Of a stretch of DNA of 64,000 bases, positions 33,413 to 41,656 are shown piece after piece (position 1 is the stretch's first letter; each line of letters starts with the position of its first letter). The position numbers and the translations under genes were made by a program. The notes under the pieces were generated by a model, which had not been told where the DNA came from, did no database searches, and worked only from the letters and a program-made list of their open reading frames with translations. Source of the stretch: Hamadaea sp013361475 (lineage in GTDB: Bacteria > Actinomycetota > Actinomycetes > Mycobacteriales > Micromonosporaceae); the NCBI RefSeq assembly GCF_040654195.1, contig NZ_JBFAHM010000007.1, positions 1 to 64,000 on the forward strand, read 5' to 3'.

Positions 33413-34351
33413 CTAGTCGGCCTGGTCTCGCCGCGAATGCTCGGCCAAGAACTTCTCCAGCTCCGCGCCCAGTTCGTCGGCGGTCGGCAACGGCGACGGC
33501 TCGGTCAGCAGATTGGCGTCCCGGCCGCGGGTGAACGCGTCGTACTGCTCCTCCAGCGCCTTCACGACCGCCGCCGCCTGCGGGTTGCTCACCAGCTGGC
33601 GTTCGATCTCGGCGCGTACGCGAACGCCGGCCTCCCGCAGCTCGTCGGCGGGCAGCAGCAGCCCGGTCGCCCGGGAGACCGAGGTCAGCAGCAACTCGGC
33701 GGCCGGCGGGTACTCCCCCTCAGCCAAGTAGTGCGGCACGTGCGCGGCGAACCCGATCGCGTCCAGCCCCGTCTCGCCCAGCCGGAACTCCAGCAGATTC
33801 GTCACACTCGCCGGTACGCGTACCCGATCGATCCAAGGCTCGTAACCCGCGATCAGCTCGGCGCGCGTCCCGTGGGCGGTGACCCCCGCCGGTCGCGTAT
33901 GCGGCACGGACATGGGAATAGCGTGGATGCCCACGGTGACGCGGACGGTGAGCCGCCGGATGAGCATCGTCAGCGCGGCGATGAACCGCTCCCACTGCAT
34001 GTCCGGCTCCGGGCCGGTGAGCAGGAGAAACGGGGTGCCGTCGTGGTCGCGCAGGGCATGCAGCTCCAACCGGGGGTCGTCGTAGGACTCCCAGTGGTCG
34101 GCGGCGAAGTCCATCAACGGGCGCCGCGCCCGATAGTCGAGCAGCTGGTCGATGTCGAACGAGGCGACCACCGACTGGCCGGGCAGCGCCGGCTCCAGGA
34201 CGTCCAGCAGATGCTCACGGGCCAGCCGGCCGGCCCCGCCGGCGTCGATGAACCCGCTCAGGGCGTGCAACAGCACCGGACGCCCGAGATCGGCCGCCTC
34301 CGGGCCGGTCAGCTCCGGCGCCAGCTCGAAGAGTTCCTGCGGGTCTCGCAC
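33413..34351 (-). CDS. PAC2 family protein
   Basis: 312 aa from a GTG at 34351 with GAGAGG 8 bp upstream (VRDPQELFELAPEL). The open frame extends to 34390 but those codons look non-coding. LHALSGFIDAGGAGRLAREHLL, the DYRARRPLMDF box and GIHAIPMSVPHTRP are typical of actinobacterial PAC2 proteins, related to proteasome assembly chaperones. In actinobacteria the function is not established; no proteasome genes are in this window. Confidence 0.85.
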   Translation of the reverse strand: MRDPQELFELAPELTGPEAADLGRPVLLHALSGFIDAGGAGRLAREHLLDVLEPALPGQSVVASFDIDQLLDYRARRPLMDFAADHWESYDDPRLELHALRDHDGTPFLLLTGPEPDMQWERFIAALTMLIRRLTVRVTVGIHAIPMSVPHTRPAGVTAHGTRAELIAGYEPWIDRVRVPASVTNLLEFRLGETGLDAIGFAAHVPHYLAEGEYPPAAELLLTSVSRATGLLLPADELREAGVRVRAEIERQLVSNPQAAAVVKALEEQYDAFTRGRDANLLTEPSPLPTADELGAELEKFLAEHSRRDQAD

Positions 34352-34520
34352 AGTCGTAAACCTCTCACGGTCCGCACACGTACAAAGCACACAACGCGTG
34401 CGCTTCGTGATCCATTCCCGCCTCGGAGCGCGCTCGCACGAACCGCCACGAGTGCGGCCAGACGCGCCTCCGCGACCCCGATCACATCACACCCGCGCGA
34501 GCCGCCGCCGAAGGCCCACC

Positions 34521-34576
34521 CATGATCAGGGTCACTTCCGTGTCGTCATGACAACGCGCAAATGACCATGATCATG
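34521..34576. terminator. Large hairpin at the 3' end of the four-gene operon
   Basis: Arms CATGATCAGGGTCACTT (34521-34537) and AAATGACCATGATCATG (34560-34576) pair at 15 of 17 positions. It lies 11 bp after the dehydrogenase stop. Distinct in sequence from families A and B. Confidence 0.65.
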
Positions 34577-34587
34577 AACGCCGTCCG

Positions 34588-35718
34588 TCAGGCAACTCGC
34601 GAGCGGGCGATGGCCTCGGCGGCGACGCGAGGCATCACGCCCGACGCGGCCGCCTGCGACAGGACGGAGCGCGTGAGCGCCTCCAGCACGGCGGAGATCT
34701 TGGCGTACGCCGAGTCGGCGGTCGGCGCGATGTCGCCGAAGAGCGTCCACCACCACCAGGCGTTGGTGGCGACGTTCGCCACGAAGTCGGGCACCACCAC
34801 GACGCCGCGGGCATGGAGTAGCGCTTCGGCGGCGGGGGTGGTGGCGACGTTGGCCGCCTCCACTACCAGCCGAGCTCGCACAGTCGGCGCGGTGTCCGAG
34901 GTGAGGGCGTACGAGACGGCGGCGGGCACGAGGAGGTCACAGGGCACGTCGAGCCAGGAGTCCGACGAGACGGCGTCGCCGGGCGCGAGCTGGGACCGGT
35001 CGATCCGGCCGAAGCTGTCGCGATGACGCAGCAGGTGCTCCACGTCGAGGCCGGAGGGGTTCACCACGAGCCCGTCCGCGTCGGCGATCCCGACGACGCG
35101 TACGCCGGCCCGGGCGAGGTAGCGGGCGGTGGCCCCGCCCATCGAGCCGAAGCCCTGGATCACCGCGCGCGAGGAGGGCGCGGAAGCGCCCAGCGCCGTG
35201 AGTGCGCAGGTCGCGACGCCGTAGCCGCCGACGAGGTCGGCCAGGCTGATCCCGTCGACGTCGACGGCGAAGCCCGCCTTGACCTGCGCCAGGCCGGCTT
35301 CGGGGTCGGGCAGGAGCCGGAGGACGGCTTCGATCGTGGACCGCAGCCCGATCTCGCCGGCCAGCTCGTCCAGCACGTCCTGGCGTACGCCGAGGTCTTC
35401 GCCGGTGGACCAGACCGTTTCGAGCAGCGGCCGCATCGCCTGGAGGTAGCGGCGCAGGACTCCCCGCGCGTCCGGGTGGTGCGGCGAGCAGTCGATGCCG
35501 CCTTTGCCGCCGCCGAACGGCTGGTAGCGGTCGCCGGGGACGCGGACGACGGCTTCCTTGAGGGTCATCCCCCGGGCCAGGTCGCGCACCTCGTCGAGAG
35601 TGCAGCCCTCGCGCATGCGCAGGCCGCCGCTGGACACGCCTTGCCGCAGCGCGTCCACGACCAGGTAGCCGCGGCAGCCGGTGACCTCGTCGGTCCAGGT
35701 GACTTCCAGATAGGACAC
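34588..35718 (-). CDS. Glu/Leu/Phe/Val-type amino-acid dehydrogenase
   Basis: 376 aa from a GTG at 35718 that shares one base with the stop of the upstream gene (TAGTG). GMTLKEAVVRVPGDRYQPFGGGKGGID carries the substrate and catalytic Lys region; VIQGFGSMGGATARYL is the Rossmann NAD-binding motif. The family deaminates an L-amino acid to a 2-oxo acid with NAD(P). The residues I can see do not separate leucine, phenylalanine, valine or glutamate. Last gene of the catabolic operon, so it may provide the 2-oxo acid for the TPP enzyme. Confidence 0.87.
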   Translation of the reverse strand: MSYLEVTWTDEVTGCRGYLVVDALRQGVSSGGLRMREGCTLDEVRDLARGMTLKEAVVRVPGDRYQPFGGGKGGIDCSPHHPDARGVLRRYLQAMRPLLETVWSTGEDLGVRQDVLDELAGEIGLRSTIEAVLRLLPDPEAGLAQVKAGFAVDVDGISLADLVGGYGVATCALTALGASAPSSRAVIQGFGSMGGATARYLARAGVRVVGIADADGLVVNPSGLDVEHLLRHRDSFGRIDRSQLAPGDAVSSDSWLDVPCDLLVPAAVSYALTSDTAPTVRARLVVEAANVATTPAAEALLHARGVVVVPDFVANVATNAWWWWTLFGDIAPTADSAYAKISAVLEALTRSVLSQAAASGVMPRVAAEAIARSRVA

Positions 35719-37331
35719 TAGGGGACCTCTTCCTCCACCACGAGCAGGGTCGGCCCGGGGTGTTCCAGGCTCGCCTTGACCAGGCTGCGCAGCTCGTCCG
35801 GGGTGCGGACGGCGAAGCCGGCCCCGCCGAGCGCGGTCGCGAGCGCGATCAGGTCGGGCACCGGCAGGTCGACGCCGATCGGGTCGATCGACGCCGCGCG
35901 CATCTCGGCCCGGATCTCGCCGTAGCCGCCGTTGACGAAGACGACGATCGGCAGGGCGACGCCTTCGGCCGCCGCGGTGGCGATCTCCTGGCAGCTGAAC
36001 ATCAGGCCGCCGTCGCCGCACAACGCCACGACCGGCCGTCGCGGGCGCGCCACCTTCGCGCCGATCGCCGCCGGCAGCGCGTAGCCCAGGGTGCCGAAGC
36101 CGGTGGGGAAGCCGAACGCGCCGGGCTCGTGCACCGGAAGATTGCCCAGCGCGCCGTAATACCCCGCCATCGCGTTGTCCGCGAGGACCAGCGCGCGCTT
36201 GGGCAGGGCCCCGGCCAGCGCGTCCATCCAGGCCGTCCAGCGCGCACCCTCCGCGCGGGCTTCCGCTCGAATCTTCGCTTGTACGCCGGAGGCAGCGCTC
36301 TGCTCGGCGATCCCGTCGGCGGCTTTCAGCAGCGGCAGCAGCTCCTCGAGCGCGGCCGTGGCGTCGCCGCAGATCGGCAGGGCGGGGCGGGCGTTGATGA
36401 GCAGTTGGGTCGGGTCGAGGTCGATGCGGATGACCTCACCACGCGGGGTCGGTGGCTCGTACCAGAAGTCGCTGGGCGCCATCTCGGTGCCGATCGCGAG
36501 CAGCACATCCCGATCGGCCAGCCATTCTCCGGCGGTCGGCAGATGCGCGGCGGCGCCCAGGCTGAGCGGATGGTTCTCCGGGATGACGCCTTTGCCGTTG
36601 GCGGTCGTGAGCACTCCACAGTGGAGCAACTCGGCGATCGCGATCACCTGGGCGGCGGCACCCCGCGCCCCGCCGCCGGCCAGGATGCCGGGCCGCTGAG
36701 CCCCGTTCAGCAGGGTCGCCGCCCGGATGATCTGCGCTTCGTCGGCGCGGCGGCGGGCGATCCGCAACGGCGCGGCGATGTTCACCTCGGCGCTCTCGGC
36801 GAGCAGGTCGAGCGGGATCTCCAGGTGCACCGGCCGGGGCCGTTCGGCGGCGAAGTCGGCGAAGATCTGGGCGACCGCCTCGGTCAGTTCGGCGTGGCTG
36901 CTCACACGATGCGAATAGCGCACGATGTTGGCCAGCGCGGCCCGCTGATCCCGCATCTCGTGCAGCAGTCCGGTGCCACGTTGCGGATGGCGTAACGGCA
37001 TCCCGGGCGAGACGGCCAGCACGGGCACCGAGTCCGAGTACGCCTGCGCCAGCGCCGCCGTGATGTTGAGCAGCGCCGGCCCGGTGGTGACCAGGGCGAC
37101 CCCGGGCCGGCCCGAGGTCCGGGCGTACCCGTCGGCGGCGTATCCGGCGCCCTGCTCGTGCCGCGTGGTGACATGACGGATCTTCGCCGCCGCCAGATGG
37201 CGGTAGATCTCCAGGTTATGGGTGCCGGGGATGCCGAAGACCGTGTCCACTTTGTGGGCGGCCAAGCTCGCGACCAGCGTTTCGCCACCGGTCAGCCGAG
37301 CCGAGCCGGGCTGGCTCAGGGTATGAGTCAT
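35718..37331 (-). CDS. TPP-dependent enzyme, acetolactate synthase/2-oxoacid decarboxylase-like
   Basis: 537 aa. Three-domain layout: TTRHEQGAGYAADGYAR with catalytic-type Glu59, a central domain, and the TPP motif CGDGGLMFSCQEIATA near 435 with VNGGYGEIR. It resembles the group that includes acetolactate synthases, benzoylformate decarboxylase and 5-guanidino-2-oxopentanoate decarboxylase. A biosynthetic acetolactate synthase is unlikely: no small subunit is adjacent and the partners are catabolic. The ATG overlaps the previous stop by 4 bp (ATGA). Confidence 0.85.
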   Translation of the reverse strand: MTHTLSQPGSARLTGGETLVASLAAHKVDTVFGIPGTHNLEIYRHLAAAKIRHVTTRHEQGAGYAADGYARTSGRPGVALVTTGPALLNITAALAQAYSDSVPVLAVSPGMPLRHPQRGTGLLHEMRDQRAALANIVRYSHRVSSHAELTEAVAQIFADFAAERPRPVHLEIPLDLLAESAEVNIAAPLRIARRRADEAQIIRAATLLNGAQRPGILAGGGARGAAAQVIAIAELLHCGVLTTANGKGVIPENHPLSLGAAAHLPTAGEWLADRDVLLAIGTEMAPSDFWYEPPTPRGEVIRIDLDPTQLLINARPALPICGDATAALEELLPLLKAADGIAEQSAASGVQAKIRAEARAEGARWTAWMDALAGALPKRALVLADNAMAGYYGALGNLPVHEPGAFGFPTGFGTLGYALPAAIGAKVARPRRPVVALCGDGGLMFSCQEIATAAAEGVALPIVVFVNGGYGEIRAEMRAASIDPIGVDLPVPDLIALATALGGAGFAVRTPDELRSLVKASLEHPGPTLLVVEEEVP

Positions 37332-39247
37332 GAAACATTTTCTCCATGACAGTCCAATGCCACAGCCCCGGACGAGGTGACGAGTACCGGATTGAGTTCC
37401 AGAGCGGCGAGTCCGGCCGTCCGGCAGACCGCCTGAGAAACCGCCTCGATCACTCTGGTCAACCCGGTGAGGTCGACGGCCGACCGGCCACGATGGCCCG
37501 CGAGGAGCGGGAACAACCGCAGGAGGCGCAGAAGCTCACCGGCTCGGCCGGCATCGACCGGCGCCAACGCGACGGCGGAGTCTTCGAGCACCTCGGCGAG
37601 CAGACCGCCCGCGCCGACCACCACGACCGGGCCGAAGCAGGGGTCGACTCGCGCGCCGACCAGCACCTCGACGCCTTCGGCGAGGTCATGCTGCCGCTCC
37701 ACGGCGTACGCGGGACTGATGGGAAGCCGGCCGAACGCGGCGGCCACCTCGGCCGCGGTTCGCAGTCCGAGGACGACCCCGCCGTCGTCGGATTTGTGCG
37801 CCCGGCCGAGTGCCTTCAGCACGACGGGATACCCGACCCGTTCCGCGGCCGCCACGGCCTCCTCGGCGTCGCGTACCGGCTCGGCTTCGGCGAAGGCGAC
37901 CTCGGGCAGGAGGGCCCGGCCGGCGAAGTACCAGTCGCCCGGCGGAACGCTGTCCACAGTCGATGGAATCGGCGGGATGCCCCGCACCGGACACGCCGCG
38001 TGGGCGAGCGCACCGATCGCGTGCTCGACAGCAGGCCAGACGGGAATCCCGGCCGCCATGAGCCGCCGTACGCTCGCCGACGGGCCACCGGACGGGAATC
38101 CGGCGAAACTATGCACCACCACGGGTACGCCCGACTCGGCAGCCCGGGCGGCGATCTCGTCCGCCACCGCCAGCTCGGTCGCCGCCATCGCCGGATCGTC
38201 CGCGCTGTAGCCGCCGAAATACCCCGTGAGCAGCACACAGTCGACGTCACCGGCGACCGCTGAGGCGGCGACCGCCCGGGCGTACGCGGACATGTCCCGC
38301 TCCCCCGCTCCGGCGAGGTCCACCGGCGGACGGGGAACGGACAGCCCGGCCGCGATCGCCAGATCAGCCGCGAGGACGCCGTGCCCGCCACCGTCGCCGA
38401 CGACGCCGAGGCGACCGCCCCGGATCCTCGGCGCCACCCGGCATGCCTCGATCAGCTCGGTCGGCGTACGCACCAGCCGGATCCCCGCGTCCCGGCAGCC
38501 CGCCGCCAGCACCGCGTGATCTCCCGCGAGCGCGCCGGTGTGCGTACTCGCGGCGGCCGCGCCCATCGGTGAACCCCCGGCCGCCAGCAGCGCCACCGGA
38601 ATTCCACTCTCGACGATCCCGGCCGCCTGCTCGAGCAGCGCCCGGCCGTCGGTGAGGTCTTCGAGGTAGAGCGCGATCGACCGGGCGTCGCCGTGCTGGG
38701 GCAACAGGTCGGCCGCGCGCAGTCCGGCGCAGTCGCCCAACGAGGCGAACCGGCGAAATCCCAGCCCGGACCGGCGCGCGATCGCGCCGAGTTCCAGAGC
38801 CAGGTTCCCGCTCTGGGAGAACAACGTGACGTCACCGGGTGGCAGCTCGCCCCACAGCAGACTCAGGCCGCTCCGGGAGTCGTAGACGCCGAGACAGTTG
38901 GGGCCGAGCAAGGTCGCGCCCTGATCGCGTACCACTTGGGCGACCTGACGGGACTCGGCGCGGGACAGGCCGGCGGTGATCCCGACGACGGACCGCGCGC
39001 CCGCGGCCAGGGCGGTGTCGACGGCGGCCGCGAATCCCGTGGCCGGCACCGCGATCACGGCGAGGTCGATCGGCCGCTCGGGCGCCGGGGTGAACTCGAC
39101 GGTATGCAGGCGGCCCGGCCGGGGGTTGATCAGTTGAACGTCCACACCGGACCGCAACGCGCCTTCGGCGAGGTGACGGCCCCACGAGCCGGGCTTGGCC
39201 GAAGCGCCGAAGACGGCGATCGAGTCCGGCGCGAAGAGGGGGTTCAC
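37328..39247 (-). CDS. Acetate--CoA ligase (ADP-forming) family protein
   Basis: 639 aa from a GTG at 39247 that overlaps the upstream stop (GTGA). CoA-binding Rossmann domain first (IAVFGASAKPGSWGRHL, 10-26), then succinyl-CoA-ligase-like domains (GPNCLGVYDSRSGLSLLWGE; FSQSGNLALELGAIARR), and a C-terminal ATP-grasp part (YPVVLKALGRAHKSDDGGVVLGL; ALELNPVLV). The segment GDGGGHGVLAADLA includes a His in the position expected for the phospho-His loop. It activates an organic acid to acyl-CoA or runs in reverse. The operon context suggests a carboxylate from amino-acid breakdown. Confidence 0.87.
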   Translation of the reverse strand: MNPLFAPDSIAVFGASAKPGSWGRHLAEGALRSGVDVQLINPRPGRLHTVEFTPAPERPIDLAVIAVPATGFAAAVDTALAAGARSVVGITAGLSRAESRQVAQVVRDQGATLLGPNCLGVYDSRSGLSLLWGELPPGDVTLFSQSGNLALELGAIARRSGLGFRRFASLGDCAGLRAADLLPQHGDARSIALYLEDLTDGRALLEQAAGIVESGIPVALLAAGGSPMGAAAASTHTGALAGDHAVLAAGCRDAGIRLVRTPTELIEACRVAPRIRGGRLGVVGDGGGHGVLAADLAIAAGLSVPRPPVDLAGAGERDMSAYARAVAASAVAGDVDCVLLTGYFGGYSADDPAMAATELAVADEIAARAAESGVPVVVHSFAGFPSGGPSASVRRLMAAGIPVWPAVEHAIGALAHAACPVRGIPPIPSTVDSVPPGDWYFAGRALLPEVAFAEAEPVRDAEEAVAAAERVGYPVVLKALGRAHKSDDGGVVLGLRTAAEVAAAFGRLPISPAYAVERQHDLAEGVEVLVGARVDPCFGPVVVVGAGGLLAEVLEDSAVALAPVDAGRAGELLRLLRLFPLLAGHRGRSAVDLTGLTRVIEAVSQAVCRTAGLAALELNPVLVTSSGAVALDCHGENVS

Positions 39248-40401
39248 GGCAGGAACCTCGAAATGATGAGCCGCTGGATGTCGGAGGTGCCCTCCTCGAT
39301 CTCCTCCAGCTTGGCGTCGCGCATCCACTTCTCGGCGAGGTATTCGCGCGAATAGCCCCAGCCGCCGAGGGTCTGGACCGCCGCCCACGAGCAGAACATC
39401 GCCGTCTCGCTGGCGGTCAGCTTGGCCATGGCGGACTCCGCGGCGCACGGCAGCCCGGCGTCGAGACGCTTGGCCGCGCGCCAGGTGAGCAGGCGCGACG
39501 CCGCGATCTTGGTGGCCATGTCGGCGAGCCGGAAGGCGACCGCCTGATGCTCGATGATCGGCTTGCCGAACTGGACCCGGTCACGGGCGTAGCTCGTGGC
39601 GAGATCCAGGCAGGCGCGGGCGAGCCCGGTGGCCGAGGCGGCGAGCACGGTCCGCGAGATCTCGAAGGTACGCATCAAGCCGTGAAAGCCGCGGCCCTCG
39701 TCGCCGAGCCGGTCCTCCTCGGGCACGAAGACGCCGTCGAGGAAGATCTCGGTGTTGGTGATCGCACGCTGGCCCATCTTCCTCATGGGTTGCCCGAAGC
39801 TCAGCCCGTCCCGGTGCTTGTCCAGCAGGAACGCCGTGACACCCCGGGCACGCTTCGCCGGATCGACGGTGGCGAAGATCACGTAGTACTCCGCGACGCC
39901 GCCGTTGGAGATCCACGCCTTCTGGCCGGTCAGCCGGTAGCCGCCGCTGGCCTTCTCCGCGCGCGTGGTGATCGCGGCCGAGTCGGAGCCGACGCCCGGT
40001 TCAGTCACCGCCAGCGCCGTCATCGGCGGGTTCGGCCCGGTCAGGGGACGCAGCCAGCGCTCCTTCTGCGCCTCGGAGCCCAGTTCGAGGATCGGGTCGG
40101 CGAAGAACCCGTTCGAGGTCAGCAGGTTGCCGATCGCGGCGTCGGCCGCGCCCAGCTCCTCCTGCACGAGGCACTGGGTGAACACGTCGGTCGCGCCGCC
40201 CCCGCCGTACGCGGTGGGCAGCATGAAGTCGGTGATCCCAGCCGCCGCCGCCGCACGCCACAGCTCCCAGGGCGTCGCCGTGTCGGCCTCGTCGACCTCC
40301 CGGGCCACCGGCCGGATCTCGCGCGCGCCGAACTCCCGGCACAGGTCGAGCAGGTCACGCTGCTCGTCGGTCAACGGCACGAGGTCGGTCGGGAGGTCCA
40401 C
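39244..40401 (-). CDS. Acyl-CoA dehydrogenase
   Basis: 385 aa from a GTG with GGAG 5 bp upstream. Standard features: ALAVTEPGVGSDSAAITT (FAD-binding), GQKAWISNGGVAEYYVIFA, RVQFGKPIIEHQAVAFRLADM, and the C-terminal EIEEGTSDIQRLIISR with the catalytic-type Glu region. It introduces an alpha-beta double bond in an acyl-CoA, reducing FAD. First gene of the four-gene operon, downstream of a TetR-type palindrome. Chain-length preference is not readable from sequence. Confidence 0.92.
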   Translation of the reverse strand: MDLPTDLVPLTDEQRDLLDLCREFGAREIRPVAREVDEADTATPWELWRAAAAAGITDFMLPTAYGGGGATDVFTQCLVQEELGAADAAIGNLLTSNGFFADPILELGSEAQKERWLRPLTGPNPPMTALAVTEPGVGSDSAAITTRAEKASGGYRLTGQKAWISNGGVAEYYVIFATVDPAKRARGVTAFLLDKHRDGLSFGQPMRKMGQRAITNTEIFLDGVFVPEEDRLGDEGRGFHGLMRTFEISRTVLAASATGLARACLDLATSYARDRVQFGKPIIEHQAVAFRLADMATKIAASRLLTWRAAKRLDAGLPCAAESAMAKLTASETAMFCSWAAVQTLGGWGYSREYLAEKWMRDAKLEEIEEGTSDIQRLIISRFLP

Positions 40402-40411
40402 CGCGACTCCT

Positions 40412-40431
40412 TACTGATCGGTGAGTCAGTA
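40412..40431. promoter_or_regulatory. TetR-type operator TACTGA-N8-TCAGTA
   Basis: Perfect 6-bp arms, 20 bp in total, 11 bp upstream of the acyl-CoA dehydrogenase GTG, between it and the divergent P450 gene. It resembles operators of TetR-family regulators of fatty-acid or amino-acid breakdown. No regulator gene is adjacent, so control would be in trans. Confidence 0.6.
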
Positions 40432-40519
40432 GACCGCCCGGCCGCGGGGCTGTCAATGCCGACCGCGCTCCCGGCGGCTCGGTCGAGCCCTCCCCGGCGC
40501 TCCGGATACTCTCCATGAC

Positions 40520-41656
40520 GTGCTGTTTCGGACCTGGGAAGCGTCGGCGGACTCCCCCGTCGTGATCCAGGGCGACCAGGTGCTCGTCGCCGCCCACGCC
40601 CTCGTCCGGCAGGTGCTCGCCGATCCGGAGACCTTCGCGCCGGACAACGCCCTCGACGCGGTGACCCCGATTCCGGTCGCGGCTTTACGGGTACTGGCCG
40701 GGCACGGGTTCCGGCTGCCGCCGACGCTGGCCAACAACGGCACCCCGTCGCATCCGGCGATCCGGACGCTGGTGGAACAGGCGCTGCACCCGCACCGAGT
40801 GGCGGCCCAGGCCGGCTGGCTGACCGGCGTGGTCCGGCGGCGGGTGACCACCCTGGCGGACCGGCTGCGGTCCGGCGAGACCGTCGACCTGTACGCCGAC
40901 CTCACCTCGGACCTGCCGCTGCTGGTGCTCGCCCGGCTGGTCGACCTCCCCGACGACGACGTACGCGTCGTGAAGGAGTTCTCCCGGGCGGCGCTCGAAC
41001 TCTTCTGGGCCCCGGTCGACCACGACCGGCAGCTCGCCCTGGCCGAGACGGTCGGCCACTACCACGCCGTCCTCCGCAAGCACGCCGAGCAGGGCGAGGG
41101 CATGATCGCCGAGCTCCGCGCCCTCGGCGACCCCGATCTCGCCGTCGGTGCGCTGTTCTTCCTGCTCGTCGCGGGCCAGGAGACGACGTCGCAGTTCCTC
41201 ACCCTGCTGCTGCACCGGCTGACCGAGGAACCGTCCGTCGTGAGCGGGCTCGCTCGCGGCACGATCCGGGTCGACGACGTGGTCGAAGAAGGGCTCCGGC
41301 TCGTCCCGCCGATCACCACCTGGCGCCGGGTCGCCACCCGGCCGGTCTCGCTCGGCGGAGTCGACGTCCCCGCCGGCGCGTCGATCCTGCTCTGGCTGGC
41401 CGAAGCCGGCCGCGACCCGTCGGTGACGGCGTACCCGCACGACTTCGTCCCCGGCCAACGGGGGTCTCGGCGGCACCTGGCCTTCGGCGCGGGCGCGCAT
41501 CGGTGCATTGGCGCTCAGCTGTCGCGCATGGAGGCGGCCGTCGTCGTCGCCGAAGCCGCCTCCCTTGTACGCGAAACCGAGGTCGTCCGGGCTCCGTGGT
41601 GCCCCGACAACCTCAGCTTCCGTATGCCCGACGCCTTCCAGATCCGGCGTCGCTGA
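40520..41656 (+). CDS. Cytochrome P450
   Basis: 378 aa from a GTG. AGQETT at 218-223 is the I-helix oxygen-activation motif, E257-x-x-R260 the K-helix ExxR, and FGAGAHRCIGAQL the heme loop with Cys329. Slightly shorter than the usual 400 aa, with a trimmed N-terminus. Monooxygenase fed by external ferredoxin and reductase; neither is in the window. Its start lies 118 bp from the divergent dehydrogenase operon and its stop is directly against the convergent exchanger gene (no gap). Confidence 0.93.
   Translation: MLFRTWEASADSPVVIQGDQVLVAAHALVRQVLADPETFAPDNALDAVTPIPVAALRVLAGHGFRLPPTLANNGTPSHPAIRTLVEQALHPHRVAAQAGWLTGVVRRRVTTLADRLRSGETVDLYADLTSDLPLLVLARLVDLPDDDVRVVKEFSRAALELFWAPVDHDRQLALAETVGHYHAVLRKHAEQGEGMIAELRALGDPDLAVGALFFLLVAGQETTSQFLTLLLHRLTEEPSVVSGLARGTIRVDDVVEEGLRLVPPITTWRRVATRPVSLGGVDVPAGASILLWLAEAGRDPSVTAYPHDFVPGQRGSRRHLAFGAGAHRCIGAQLSRMEAAVVVAEAASLVRETEVVRAPWCPDNLSFRMPDAFQIRRR

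Noticed and set aside
40520..41656. P450 as part of a secondary-metabolite cluster
   Set aside because: No polyketide, peptide or terpene synthase lies within the window; a lone P450 is not enough.
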